Shown here in pieces: positions 37,850 to 46,975 of a stretch of DNA of 64,000 nt. The position numbers were made by a program, and so were the translations under genes. Under the pieces are notes generated by a model. That model had not been told where the DNA came from, did not search any database, and was given only the letters and a program-made list of their open reading frames with translations. Origin of the DNA: Mesorhizobium huakuii (GTDB lineage: Bacteria; Pseudomonadota; Alphaproteobacteria; Rhizobiales; Rhizobiaceae); contig NZ_CP050296.1 in NCBI RefSeq assembly GCF_014189455.1, forward strand, positions 5,080,001-5,144,000, read 5' to 3'. The stretch's first letter is position 1, and every line of letters begins with the position of its first letter.

Positions 37850-38071
37850 TCAAAAACCCGGCTCGACTGTGGCGTGACCTGAAAACCGCAAGCCGGCAAT
37901 TTCAGGGCGGCGCCCTGTCCCGACTATTCATCCATTTGTGGATGCTCACAAGGGCGGCAAGGACACAGCCGCAAGGTTTGTCGATGGAAAAGGCAGGCAA
38001 CTGGCGAGATGGTCGCTCGCCCACCAGATTTCCGATCCGGCGGGCGAGGGTGGTTTGCCGTTCTTGGCCAA

Positions 38072-39004
38072 TCAGGCCGCTTCGCGCTTCAGCGCCTGCG
38101 CCATGCAGTGGATGCCGCCGCCGGTCTTGGAGATCTCGCTCATGTCGACAGCCGCAACCTCGAAGCCGCGCGCCTTGAGCTGACCGATGAGCGTCTGGCT
38201 GGAGGTCGGGGCGATCACCCTGTCCTTGCCGAGCGACATGAAGTTGCACCCGAGCGCCATCGTGTCCTGGAAGGGGACATCGATGATCTCGTGACCCTTG
38301 CCCTTCAGCCAGTCGACGATGCCGGGTTCGGTGCAGGCGAGGCAGACGGCCGTGAGCTTTTCCGCGATCGGCACCACCATCAGGTCGATATGGACATAAT
38401 ATTCGTCGATGAAGGCGAGCCGCGTTTCCCAGCCTTCCTTGTCGAACCAGGCCTGGACCTGGCGGGCGCCTTCTTCCTGGGTGCGGGCGCCGCCGCAGCC
38501 GATCAGCACCACGCCTTCTTCGATGACGTTGAAGTCGCCGCCTTCGAACGTGCCGGCGGTGACCATGTCGTAGATCGGGATGCCGAGTTTTTCATAGGTG
38601 CGGATCGCCGCGTAATTCTCACCGCGCCGCCACCAATTGGCCATGGCGGTGATGAAGGCGCCGTAGGGCGTCATCACGCTGGAATCGCGGGAATAGACCT
38701 GCATTGGCAGTTCCGGCGTCGGCTCGTGCCAGTGGATGTTGACGCCGAAATGCTCATAGGCGGCGACCAGGTCCTTGTGCTGCGCCTGCGCGATCTGGAC
38801 GTTGCAGGGTGCCTCGCGCAGATGTTTGCGCGACAGCGAACTGGTCGACAGATGGCGCAGGAAGTTCGGCGATCCGAGCAGCACATCGGTCAGCACGTCG
38901 GTCTCGTTGGCGAAGCCCCATGATGTCAGCGGCTTGGTGCCGCCGGCCGGATTGCGGCGCTGCAGCGAAAACGGCTCGGCGACGATGCGATCATGAACGG
39001 TCAT
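38072..39004 (-). CDS. Dimethylarginine dimethylaminohydrolase-like enzyme
   Basis: 310 aa of the pentein (guanidino-modifying) superfamily. Visible are YSRDSS, FEGGDFN (substrate-binding Glu/Asp), HIDLMVVPI (catalytic His) and GGGIHCM with the nucleophile Cys about 299. Members hydrolyse methylated arginine, arginine or other guanidines; the exact substrate is unknown. It is preceded by an M20 amidohydrolase gene 41 bases upstream, and both are divergent from a LysR gene and a polyamine-type ABC importer. Together they suggest uptake and breakdown of a guanidino or N-acylated arginine-like compound. Confidence 0.8.
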   Translation of the reverse strand: MTVHDRIVAEPFSLQRRNPAGGTKPLTSWGFANETDVLTDVLLGSPNFLRHLSTSSLSRKHLREAPCNVQIAQAQHKDLVAAYEHFGVNIHWHEPTPELPMQVYSRDSSVMTPYGAFITAMANWWRRGENYAAIRTYEKLGIPIYDMVTAGTFEGGDFNVIEEGVVLIGCGGARTQEEGARQVQAWFDKEGWETRLAFIDEYYVHIDLMVVPIAEKLTAVCLACTEPGIVDWLKGKGHEIIDVPFQDTMALGCNFMSLGKDRVIAPTSSQTLIGQLKARGFEVAAVDMSEISKTGGGIHCMAQALKREAA

Positions 39005-39044
39005 GGGGTTCTCCTCGTGGGCTTGTTCTCAAGAGTTGGTCGGG

Positions 39045-40631
39045 TCATGCATGGCTTGGGATCCACCAGTCGCGGCCGCGCTGGGTGGTGACATATTCCG
39101 GCCAGCGGAAGTTGATCGGCGGTTCGTAGTCGCACAGCGGCGCGATCCAGTTCGAACCGCCAACGCCGCCGCCTGTGCGAGAGACGAATTCGTCCATCGC
39201 CGCATCGCGGGCGGTCTTGTCCTCGAGCAGCCGTAGCGCCGCCAGCGCGACCGTCTTGGCCGCACAAATGACCATCGGGTCGATGGTGGCGGAAATGCCG
39301 CCCAGCGCATTCATCACCCAGGACGGATAGGCGTGGCCATTCGCCGAGCGCAGCGCGGGACGGGCGACATAGAAGCGCGCGGTCGGCGCATGCCAGCTCA
39401 TGTCGGTATAGTCGTCGGAGGTTGAATTCACCTGCGACGGCGGCAGATCGCGACGCAGGATTGCTTCCGCTTCCTTTGGCGAAATCAGCCGCTCCAACTC
39501 GTCGATGAACGGGTTTTCGGTCGCGGCAGCCCCGGCATTGACCTGGATTTCGCGCCCGATCGCCCTGGCGGCCTCGTCCCAATGGGGTGGGCCGACCGTC
39601 GACAGTGCTTCATAGGCGATCTCGGCTATGGCGTGATTGGCCAAGCCGGGGCGCGACTTCGACACCCAGTGGCGCTCGTATCGGCAGCCACTCATCGTGG
39701 CAGCCGCCGCCGCATTGCGGTCGAGCACGGCGGTCACCTGCTCGGCCATGCCGATGGTCGGCACGCGGATCATGTATTGGATCTCGGCCAACCCCGCCGG
39801 CAGATTGTCAGCGGTCGCCTGGCCGGCGGTCAGGATTGCTTCGCTGATCGACCAGCCGCCCTGATGCGGCAGCATGGAATCGCGCAGCGCCTTGGACGCC
39901 ATGTACATCGTCATCAGCGCGTCGTTGGCGCCGGGGGCGCGGACCGCCGAATGCGCCTGCGGGATCGGCGCGCCGTCGCCTGCGCGAACCCAGTTTTCGG
40001 GTTCGTCGCAGATGAAGCGGTAGATCAATGCGTAGGCGGCACCGCAATGCGTGTCCCAGCGCGCCGTGTTGCAGAGCGGCAGCATGTAGAAGGGATGGAA
40101 CGAGATCATGCCGGCAAGGCCGTCATAATAGCCCTTCGCCGCATGGATCGGCTTCGAGCCACGCACCTTTTCTGCGGGTTCGCCGGTGAAGCGCAGCGTG
40201 CCTGGAATGCCGTGCCGCTGCATCGCCGCCTTGGTGGCGAGCAGGCCGCCCAGGCTTGCCATGCCCAACCCCGAATGCGGATCGGTGTGGCCGCCGGCCT
40301 CGACGCCAAGGCCGGGCCGCGGCTGCTTCACCGTCACCGCATCCTGGCAGTTGCCGGGCACCGCGTCATATTCGGCATACATGCCGATGGTCGGCCCGTC
40401 GCCATTCGTCCAGTGGGCGCAAAAGGCGGTCGGCATGCCGCCGGAACCTTCCTCGACGGCAAAACCCTCGCGCTTCAGTCGCTCCACATACCAGGCGGCC
40501 GACTGATATTCGCGCCAGGCAGTCTCGCCGAAATCGAAAATGGTGCGCGTCCACGCCGACAGCAGCGGCTGGATGCCGTCGAGGCAGGCAAGGGCCGTCT
40601 CTTGCGCCGATGTCGTCACCGGTTTGTCCAT
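39045..40631 (-). CDS. M20-family amidohydrolase (AbgB-like)
   Basis: 528 aa; zinc-dependent amidohydrolase that would cleave an N-acyl or aminobenzoyl-type amide. Seen: MYAEYDAVPGNCQ (metal-binding Asp), GGHTDPHSGLGMASLGG (His cluster), FTGEPAEKVRGSKP (Glu of the catalytic pair) and the late SDDYTDMSWHAPTARFYVA metal/active-site segment. It is longer than typical M20D enzymes (about 400-480 aa). It is first in a two-gene unit with the dimethylarginine-hydrolase-like gene; 75 bases separate it from the divergent LysR gene. Confidence 0.83.
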   Translation of the reverse strand: MDKPVTTSAQETALACLDGIQPLLSAWTRTIFDFGETAWREYQSAAWYVERLKREGFAVEEGSGGMPTAFCAHWTNGDGPTIGMYAEYDAVPGNCQDAVTVKQPRPGLGVEAGGHTDPHSGLGMASLGGLLATKAAMQRHGIPGTLRFTGEPAEKVRGSKPIHAAKGYYDGLAGMISFHPFYMLPLCNTARWDTHCGAAYALIYRFICDEPENWVRAGDGAPIPQAHSAVRAPGANDALMTMYMASKALRDSMLPHQGGWSISEAILTAGQATADNLPAGLAEIQYMIRVPTIGMAEQVTAVLDRNAAAAATMSGCRYERHWVSKSRPGLANHAIAEIAYEALSTVGPPHWDEAARAIGREIQVNAGAAATENPFIDELERLISPKEAEAILRRDLPPSQVNSTSDDYTDMSWHAPTARFYVARPALRSANGHAYPSWVMNALGGISATIDPMVICAAKTVALAALRLLEDKTARDAAMDEFVSRTGGGVGGSNWIAPLCDYEPPINFRWPEYVTTQRGRDWWIPSHA

Positions 40632-40706
40632 GCCTCAAAGAAAGCAGTGAAGCGGTTCGCTAAAAAGTGATATGTTTTCCCGGTTCGTGCAAATTCGGTT
40701 CACCTC

Positions 40707-41594
40707 TTGAGAATTCCATCCACACAGGCGCTGCGCGCCCTCGACAGTTTCGCCCGCCACGGCAGCGTCTGGCGTGCCGCCGACGAACTGCACCTCACCC
40801 GCAGCGCGGTGAGCCATCAGTTGCGGCTGTTGGAGCGCGATCTCGGCTTCGATCTCTTGCAACGCATCGGCAAGGGGGTGGCGCTGACGCCGCGCGGCCA
40901 GCGCTACGCGGCCGATGTCAGGAAGGCGCTGACCGTGCTCGGCGACGCGGGGGCGCAAAACAGCGGCGCCGGCGTCGGCGGCTCCTTCGCCATCTCCTGC
41001 CCTCCCGGCTTCGCCTCGATGTTCCTGTGCAGCCATATCGGTGAATTCCAGCAGATGTACCCTGACGTGGCGCTGTCGGTGCTGACGCCGCGCCGGCTCG
41101 ACGACGTCTCGAATCCGGACGCCGATGCCTTCATCGCCTTTGGCGTCGGCAACTGGCCGAACCGGGCGGTGGAACTGCTTTGCGAAGTCCACTTCACGCC
41201 GCTTTGCAGCCCGACACTGCTCAACAAGGTCGGCGGATTTTCCAAACCCGCCGACGTGTTGCGCGCCAACCTGCTGCATCTCGGCGATACCGAGGACTGG
41301 GCGCGCTGGCTGGCGCTGTCCAAGGTGGAAAACCCCGATACCGAAGGTGGTATCTTCTTTTCCGACATGAACCTCGTCTTCTCGGCGGCGGTCGCCGGAC
41401 AGGGAATTGCCATGGGCGACGAACTGACCGGCCGCCGGGCCTTGAGCGAAGGCCGGCTGGTCAAGCCGTTTGAAGCGTCCGTGCCTTCGCCACGCTCATA
41501 TTTCCTGGTCTTCGAGCATGCCAAGGCCGGCCATCCCGTGCTCAACGCCTTCAGTGACTGGCTGAGGGCGAAGCTGTCGGAGAACAGACTCTAA
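40707..41594 (+). CDS. LysR-family transcriptional regulator (GcvA-like)
   Basis: 295 aa. The winged HTH (about residues 8-66: QALRALDSFARHGSVWRAADELHLTRSAVSHQLRLLE) is followed by a substrate-binding domain. It starts with TTG at 40707, since no in-frame ATG lies near the homologous start and IPSTQALRAL is the GcvA-type N-terminus. Divergent from the M20/DDAH-like genes and 137 bases upstream of the ABC importer, it most likely controls both. Confidence 0.87.
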   Translation: MRIPSTQALRALDSFARHGSVWRAADELHLTRSAVSHQLRLLERDLGFDLLQRIGKGVALTPRGQRYAADVRKALTVLGDAGAQNSGAGVGGSFAISCPPGFASMFLCSHIGEFQQMYPDVALSVLTPRRLDDVSNPDADAFIAFGVGNWPNRAVELLCEVHFTPLCSPTLLNKVGGFSKPADVLRANLLHLGDTEDWARWLALSKVENPDTEGGIFFSDMNLVFSAAVAGQGIAMGDELTGRRALSEGRLVKPFEASVPSPRSYFLVFEHAKAGHPVLNAFSDWLRAKLSENRL

Positions 41595-41618
41595 TCTCCC
41601 CTCGATGGAGAGATTAGA
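41590..41618 (+). terminator. Hairpin at the lysR stop
   Basis: TCTAATCTC (41590-41598) and GAGATTAGA (41610-41618) are exact nine-base arms; the left arm includes the stop codon. No T-run follows, so efficiency is uncertain. Confidence 0.45.
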
Positions 41619-41730
41619 CGCGCCCCACCTTCCAGACGTGAATCAAATTTGCCGATCAGGCGAAAACTATTCGGTTGCGGTGAGCCGCGACCCTGCCTAC
41701 GATTTCACTCGGGACTGAGGAAGAGGCAGG

Positions 41731-42825
41731 ATGCAGCAACCCGGCCGGGCCGCAGAGATCAAGGCAATCGGAATCGGCAAGAGCTTCGGCTCGTTCCGTG
41801 CGTTGGACAATCTGTCGCTCAATATCGGCCGCGGCGAGTTCCTGACGCTGCTCGGCCCCTCCGGTTCGGGCAAGACCACCTTCCTGATGATCCTGGCCGG
41901 CTTCGTGCAGCCGACCGAAGGCAAGCTTTTCAGCGACGGCACCGACATCACCGACCGCCCGGCCGAACAGCGCGCCGCCGGCATGGTGTTCCAGGGCTAT
42001 GCGCTGTTCCCGCATATGAGCGTCGAGGCCAACATCGCCTTCCCGCTCAAGGTGCGCAAGAAATCGGCCGCCGACATCAAGAAGCGCGTCGGCGAGATGA
42101 TCGAGCGCGTCGGGCTGATCGGGCATGAGAAGAAATTGCCCTCGCAGCTCTCCGGCGGCCAACAGCAGCGCGTGGCGCTGGCCCGTGCGCTGGTGTTCGA
42201 GCCGGGTGTGTTGTTGCTCGACGAGCCGTTCTCGGCGCTGGACAAGAGCCTGCGCGGCCAGATGCAGGCCGAGATGAAGCGCCTGCACCAGGAAACCGGC
42301 ACCACCTTCGTCTTCGTCACCCACGACCAGAGCGAGGCGCTGGCGCTGTCGTCACGCGTCGCCATCTTCAATCACGGCAAGCTGCTGCAGGTCGGCGCAC
42401 CGGACGAGGTCTACGACCGGCCGGACAACCGCTTCGTCGCCGAGTTCCTCGGCGAGATCAACATGCTGCCGCTGAAAGGGGTCAAACCCGCCGACAATGG
42501 CTCGACGGGCCTTTGCGAGGACCGCGCGGTCAATATGCACTGCAAGGCCGAGAAAGTCCGTGGCGACGCCATCCTGGCGATCCGGCCCGAACACATGTCG
42601 ATCGCGCGCGAAGCGGCCGCCGGCGAGAATGGCATCGCGGCGACAGCCATCGCCTCCACCTATCTGGGTGCGGCGACCAAGCTTGATCTTACGACACGCC
42701 AGGGCGCCAAGGTGACCGTCTCGGTGCCGAACGAAGTCGCCGCCGCAGCACTGAGCAAAGGCAATTCCGTCTGGCTGACCTGGCCGGCGGAAAAGGGTTT
42801 CCTCCTTCCGGACGGAGGACAATGA
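41731..42825 (+). CDS. Polyamine-type ABC transporter ATP-binding protein (PotA-like)
   Basis: 364 aa. The ABC domain (about 10-245) has GPSGSGKTT, the Q-loop in MVFQGYALFPH, signature LSGGQQQR, Walker B VLLLDEPFSALD and FVTHDQSEAL. The C-terminal TOBE/OB domain (about 275-360) includes AILAIRPEHMSI. It powers import by the permeases encoded three and four genes later. The AGGAAGAGGCAGG stretch just upstream of ATG 41731 is a good binding site. First of a four-gene importer operon. Confidence 0.92.
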   Translation: MQQPGRAAEIKAIGIGKSFGSFRALDNLSLNIGRGEFLTLLGPSGSGKTTFLMILAGFVQPTEGKLFSDGTDITDRPAEQRAAGMVFQGYALFPHMSVEANIAFPLKVRKKSAADIKKRVGEMIERVGLIGHEKKLPSQLSGGQQQRVALARALVFEPGVLLLDEPFSALDKSLRGQMQAEMKRLHQETGTTFVFVTHDQSEALALSSRVAIFNHGKLLQVGAPDEVYDRPDNRFVAEFLGEINMLPLKGVKPADNGSTGLCEDRAVNMHCKAEKVRGDAILAIRPEHMSIAREAAAGENGIAATAIASTYLGAATKLDLTTRQGAKVTVSVPNEVAAAALSKGNSVWLTWPAEKGFLLPDGGQ

Positions 42826-42894
42826 GCACCGGCGCGGCCTGATCTGCCGCACCGGCTTCCGGACTGAAATCAACGAAAACAAAGGGGAACTGAC

Positions 42895-44007
42895 ATGAAC
42901 GACACCAAGAAACAGGCCATCGAAACGCTGTCCGAAAGGACGAGACGCGGCGAGATCTCGCGCCGCCAGTTCACGCAGCTTGCGGCCCTCGTGCTTGCCG
43001 GCACGCCGATGCTGCTGCGCTCGACCGGTGCCTTTGCCGCGGCCAAGGAACTGGTGCTGGTCAATTGGGGTGGCGATGCCATCACCGCCTATGATGCCGC
43101 CTACGGCCAGGCTTTCACCAAGGACACCGGCATCACCGTCAAGATGGATGGCTCAGGCCCGACCGAAGGCGCCATCTCGGCGCAGTTCAAGAGCGGCGCG
43201 CCGACCTGGGATCTGGTCGACGTCGATCCGTTTTCGGCCATCACGCTCGGCGCTCAGGGCGCACTGGAGCCGATCGACTACAAGATCGTCGACAAGACCA
43301 AGATGCGGCCCGGCTTCGGCTGGGAGTATGCCGCTTCGACCTATTTCTTCTCCTACGTCATCGCCTATGATTCCGAAAAGTACGGCAAGGACGCACCGAC
43401 CGGCATGGCCGACTTCTTCGACGTGAAGAAGTTCCCCGGCAAGCGGTCGCTCTACAAATGGGGCGTGTCGAGCTGGGAAGCGGCCCTTTTGGCCGACGGC
43501 ATCGCGCCGGCGTCGCTCTACCCGCTCGACCTCAAGCGGGCCCATGACAAGATCGCCGCCTTCAAGGAAAACGTCGTCGCCTATTGGGGTGGCGGCGCCG
43601 AGAGCCAGAGCGTGCTGCTCAATGGCGAAGCCTCGATGGCCATCGTCTGGTCGACCCGCGCTTCGCTGATCGAGCAGGATTCTGGCGGCAAGATCAAGTT
43701 CATCTGGGACCAGGGCCTGATCTCGCCCGGCGCGCTGGCCGTGCTCAAGAACAACCCCGGCGGCAAGGACGCGGCGATGAAGTTCATCGCCAGCGCCCAG
43801 GATCCGCAAAAGCAGCTGGTCATGTTCGACAAGCTCGGTCAGGGCCCGGCCAATCCGGCCACCGACGCGCTGATCCCAGCCGACAAGAAGCGTATCAACC
43901 CCGTCGATCCCGAGAACATGAAGAAGCAGATCGCGCTCGACATGGACTGGTACGCCAAGAACTACGGCGCGGCGCTCGACGAATACACCAAGATCATCTC
44001 CGCCTGA
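42895..44007 (+). CDS. Polyamine-type ABC substrate-binding protein, Tat signal
   Basis: 370 aa, PotD/PotF-like. The N-terminus has SRRQFTQLAALVLAGTPML, a twin-arginine signal, so it is exported folded. The mature part starts near AAAKELVLVNWGGDA; LYKWGVSSWEAALLADG and GALAVLKNNPGGKDAAMKFI are family-like. The ligand is unknown; the flanking guanidino- and amide-hydrolase genes favour an arginine- or polyamine-derived compound. Confidence 0.9.
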   Translation: MNDTKKQAIETLSERTRRGEISRRQFTQLAALVLAGTPMLLRSTGAFAAAKELVLVNWGGDAITAYDAAYGQAFTKDTGITVKMDGSGPTEGAISAQFKSGAPTWDLVDVDPFSAITLGAQGALEPIDYKIVDKTKMRPGFGWEYAASTYFFSYVIAYDSEKYGKDAPTGMADFFDVKKFPGKRSLYKWGVSSWEAALLADGIAPASLYPLDLKRAHDKIAAFKENVVAYWGGGAESQSVLLNGEASMAIVWSTRASLIEQDSGGKIKFIWDQGLISPGALAVLKNNPGGKDAAMKFIASAQDPQKQLVMFDKLGQGPANPATDALIPADKKRINPVDPENMKKQIALDMDWYAKNYGAALDEYTKIISA

Positions 44008-44027
44008 GAGCGGGATGATGATCTGAG

Positions 44028-44861
44028 ATGAGAGGCGTTCTCTCCGACAGGATGGGCGCGGCGCTGTTGATGGCGCCGCTGCTCCTGTTCCTCATCTTGG
44101 CCTATGCCTGGCCGTTCCTCGGCGTGGTGAAGTGGAGTTTCACTCTGCCGACGCCAGGGCTTGGCCAGTACCAGGCGTTGCTCACCGACGATCTGGTGCA
44201 GTCGGTGTTCATCCGCACGCTGCGCATCGCGGCCATCGTCACTGTTGTATCCGTCGCCGCCGCCTATGCCATCACGGTCGTCTGGGTGCGCGGCAGCCCG
44301 GCGCAGCGCCTCATCGCCGAATTCTGCATCCTGGTGCCGTTCTGGATCTCGGTGCTGACGCGCGCCTTCGGCTGGGTGGCGCTTTTGTCCAATCGCGGCC
44401 TGATCAACACCTGGCTGCAATCGATCGGCTTCATCTCCGAACCGCTGACGCTGGTGCGCAACGAATTCGGCGTCGTCGTCGGCATGACGCATTTCCTCAT
44501 TCCGTTCGCGGTGTTTCCGCTGGCGTCCGCCATGCGCAGCCTTGATGACCGGGTGCTGCTTGCGGCGCGCGGCCTCGGCTCCAGCCGCATGCGAACCTTC
44601 TGGACAGTGTTAGTGCCGATGACACGCTCCGGCATCATCGGCTCGGCGCTGATCGTGTTCGTCTTCTCGCTTGGCTTCTTCGTCACGCCGGCGATCCTTG
44701 GCGGTGGCCGCAGCGTCATGATCGCCGAACTGATCTATCTCAGGATATTTCAGAGCCCGGACTGGGGGCTTGGGGCGGCGATCAGCGTCGTGCTGGTGCT
44801 GTTCGTCGGCGCGCTGATGGCACTGCTGTTTCGCTACGTCAAACCGAAGCAGTTGATCTGA
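44028..44861 (+). CDS. Polyamine-type ABC permease (PotB-like)
   Basis: 277 aa with about six transmembrane helices and the EAA-like loop LAARGLGSSRMRTFWTVLVPMT near 180-200. It forms the channel with the next permease. The stop and the next ATG share bases (TGATG), indicating coupling. Confidence 0.9.
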   Translation: MRGVLSDRMGAALLMAPLLLFLILAYAWPFLGVVKWSFTLPTPGLGQYQALLTDDLVQSVFIRTLRIAAIVTVVSVAAAYAITVVWVRGSPAQRLIAEFCILVPFWISVLTRAFGWVALLSNRGLINTWLQSIGFISEPLTLVRNEFGVVVGMTHFLIPFAVFPLASAMRSLDDRVLLAARGLGSSRMRTFWTVLVPMTRSGIIGSALIVFVFSLGFFVTPAILGGGRSVMIAELIYLRIFQSPDWGLGAAISVVLVLFVGALMALLFRYVKPKQLI

Positions 44862-45667
44862 TGCCGACCTATCGCCCCGGGCCCGTCTCGCTAGTCATCG
44901 CCGTGCTGGTGGCGCTGTTCCTGCTGATGCCGCTGCTTGCCGTTATCCCGGTGTCGCTGACGCCGAGCCGCATGCTGGCGATGCCATCGGGCGAACTGTC
45001 GCTGCGCCATTACAGGGCATTGATCGAGGATCCGCGCTGGATCGACTCGATCTTGCTCTCGATCCGCATCGGCGTCGTCAGCAGCGCCTTTTCCACCGTG
45101 CTCGCGCTGTGCTTCAGCCTCGGCGTCTGGATGTTCCAGCCGCGCTTTACTGCCGCGCTCGTCGGTTTCGTGCTGCTGCCGATGGTGGTGCCGCCGGTGG
45201 TCTCGGCAATCACGCTCTACTTCCTGCTGACCTCGGTATCGGGCATGAGTTCCTTCTTCGGCTACGACACCTGGCTCGGCGTCGCCATGGCGCATTCGGT
45301 GATGACGGTGCCTTTCGCCACGGTGCTGATCCTGGTCTCGCTCAGCCAGCTCGATCGGCGCATCGACCTTGCGGCGAGGGGGCTTGGCGCAACTGTCTGG
45401 GAGCGCGCCACCCGCATCATCATGCCCAACATCAAGTTCGGCATCATCACCGCGGCCCTTCTCTCCTTCGTGCTCTCATGGGAAGAGATCGGCGTCACCC
45501 TGTTCATCACCTCGGTCAACGCCATCACGCTGCCGCGTCTGATGTGGATGGGCCTGCGCGACAACATCGACCCGGCGATCGCCGCGCTCTCGGTGATCCT
45601 GATCATCATCACCGTGCTGGTGCTGGCGGTGCGCAGTGTGGTCACCAGGCAGCGCGCCGGGCACTAG
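44861..45667 (+). CDS. Polyamine-type ABC permease (PotC-like)
   Basis: 268 aa with about six transmembrane helices and the EAA loop LAARGLGATVWERATRIIMPNI near 170-190. Pairs with the preceding permease. Last gene of the importer operon; no clear terminator follows. Confidence 0.9.
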   Translation: MPTYRPGPVSLVIAVLVALFLLMPLLAVIPVSLTPSRMLAMPSGELSLRHYRALIEDPRWIDSILLSIRIGVVSSAFSTVLALCFSLGVWMFQPRFTAALVGFVLLPMVVPPVVSAITLYFLLTSVSGMSSFFGYDTWLGVAMAHSVMTVPFATVLILVSLSQLDRRIDLAARGLGATVWERATRIIMPNIKFGIITAALLSFVLSWEEIGVTLFITSVNAITLPRLMWMGLRDNIDPAIAALSVILIIITVLVLAVRSVVTRQRAGH

Positions 45668-46030
45668 ACAAACCGCACCGAGACGCGGCCGAACCGGCCA
45701 GTCTCCTCGCTTCACTCAACGCTTCGACTGACCGAGGGGCTGCCGTTCGGAATTTCGATCCTTGGTCCTGGGGATTCCGATATGGCTCTGCTGTCCCTTT
45801 GCCGCAAGGCGCTCGGGCAATCAGCTGGCTGAGCAGATTGGTTCCGCAAGGTTGCTCGGCATGGCAATCTGTTCATAACAGAGTCGTATTTTCGAGATGA
45901 TCGGCGATCATGATCGCGGCGAGGCGAATCATGCGATATGGCGCAGACTTGTCGAGCCGGCTACGCTGCGCGAATTTGCCAGTATGGCGAACGGCTTGCA
46001 CAAGGCGTGACAGGCGAGGGGGGACGACAA
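45668..46030. other. Intergenic region with nested palindromes
   Basis: 363 bases without a supportable gene, between the importer operon and an orphan phage-type gene. The only structure I see is a pair of overlapping palindromes at 45897-45917. No tRNA remnant or attachment-site repeat was recognised. Confidence 0.4.
45897..45917. promoter_or_regulatory. Overlapping GATC-rich palindromes
   Basis: ATGATC-GGC-GATCAT (45897-45911) overlaps the perfect 14-base palindrome GCGATCATGATCGC (45904-45917). They share the GATCAT core, so alternative binding or alternative cruciform pairing is possible. The site is 114 bases before the DUF3168 gene. Confidence 0.4.
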
Positions 46031-46438
46031 ATGACCGCGCCCGGCGATTTGCTGCAGGCACTTTTTCTAAGGCTCAAAAGCGATAAGTCGCTGTCTGCGC
46101 TGCTTGGTGGCGCCGGGCTGCTGGAACGGGCGACCGAAAATGCCGCCTTTCCGTACGTGACTTTTGGTCAGACCAGCGCCTTCGACTGGGACACCGGCGC
46201 CGAGAACAACGATGATCAGCTGATCACGCTGCATGTCTGGTCGAAAGCCCACGGCGACGACGAAACGATTGCCATCATGGATGCCATCAAAGCCCGCCTT
46301 GTCGACGCCGCACTGGTGATCGGCCCGCGTGGCCAGACGCGGCTGTCACTTGAATTCACCGAGGCTCGTTACGACGAGGATCTTCTCGTACATCACGGCC
46401 TGCTGCGGTTTCGTGCGCTGACGCAGGAAAGTGCCTGA
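46031..46438 (+). CDS. DUF3168 protein, phage/GTA tail-completion type, orphan
   Basis: 135 aa: DLLQALFLRLKSDKSLSALLGG, FPYVTFGQTSAFDWDTG, LITLHVWSK and LVDAALVIGPRGQTRLSLEF, the pattern of DUF3168 proteins found in phage tails and in the gene transfer agent cluster of alphaproteobacteria. No other head or tail gene is in the window, so it is a solitary copy: a remnant or a co-opted gene. The start is ATG 46031. Confidence 0.78.
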   Translation: MTAPGDLLQALFLRLKSDKSLSALLGGAGLLERATENAAFPYVTFGQTSAFDWDTGAENNDDQLITLHVWSKAHGDDETIAIMDAIKARLVDAALVIGPRGQTRLSLEFTEARYDEDLLVHHGLLRFRALTQESA

Positions 46439-46611
46439 CACGCTTTCAATCTGACCGAAACGGAGTCTAGACTGGCATTTCCGGGATTTCGTCGGGTTGG
46501 AGCGTCGAAATCACCCTCGGTTGTCTCGCGTTTCAGGGGTGTAGCGAACATGGTTTTCGCATCGATCACCGTTCATTTCACGTTCAGCACCGATGCGTTA
46601 CAACGCCGGGC

Positions 46612-46911
46612 ATGAAAACGCTTCGCTCCCACTTTCGAACCGCGACCCTGGCGCTCTGTGCTGCCGGGCTGTTCGCGTCGCAGGCAAGCGCCGCGTCGGT
46701 CGCGGCGTCCGACCAGGACGATCCGATCGTTGTCGCCGGGAATGACTGCTACGCGATAGGCCAACAGGTGGCCGAGCAGAATGGCGGCACGCTGGCCAAG
46801 GCCTCGCAGTCTACACGCGGCGGCCAGCCGGTCTGCGTCATCGTCGTGCTGGTGCCTGGCAAGGACGGGCAGCGTCCGCGCCGTTCCGAGATCGTGGTTC
46901 CGCAGAACTGA
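46612..46911 (+). CDS. feuN: Small periplasmic protein, probable FeuN
   Basis: 99 aa. The signal peptide is MKTLRSHFRTATLALCAAGLFASQASA; the mature part is about 72 residues with two cysteines (GNDCYAIG, QPVCVIV) that may pair. In Sinorhizobium, FeuN is a small periplasmic inhibitor encoded just before feuP and feuQ that restrains the sensor kinase. Size, export signal and position fit; I have no alignment, so identity is inferred mainly from context. Confidence 0.72.
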   Translation: MKTLRSHFRTATLALCAAGLFASQASAASVAASDQDDPIVVAGNDCYAIGQQVAEQNGGTLAKASQSTRGGQPVCVIVVLVPGKDGQRPRRSEIVVPQN

Positions 46912-46975
46912 CCCAATCTTCCATCTTGCGAGGCCACGTTTCCCAGGCCGCCGGAATCGGCCTATATCTGCCCAG

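Noticed and set aside
45873..46061. Small minus-strand ORF in the gap before the DUF3168 gene
   Set aside because: Arg-rich with no ribosome site or recognisable motif, and it overlaps the start of the DUF3168 gene.
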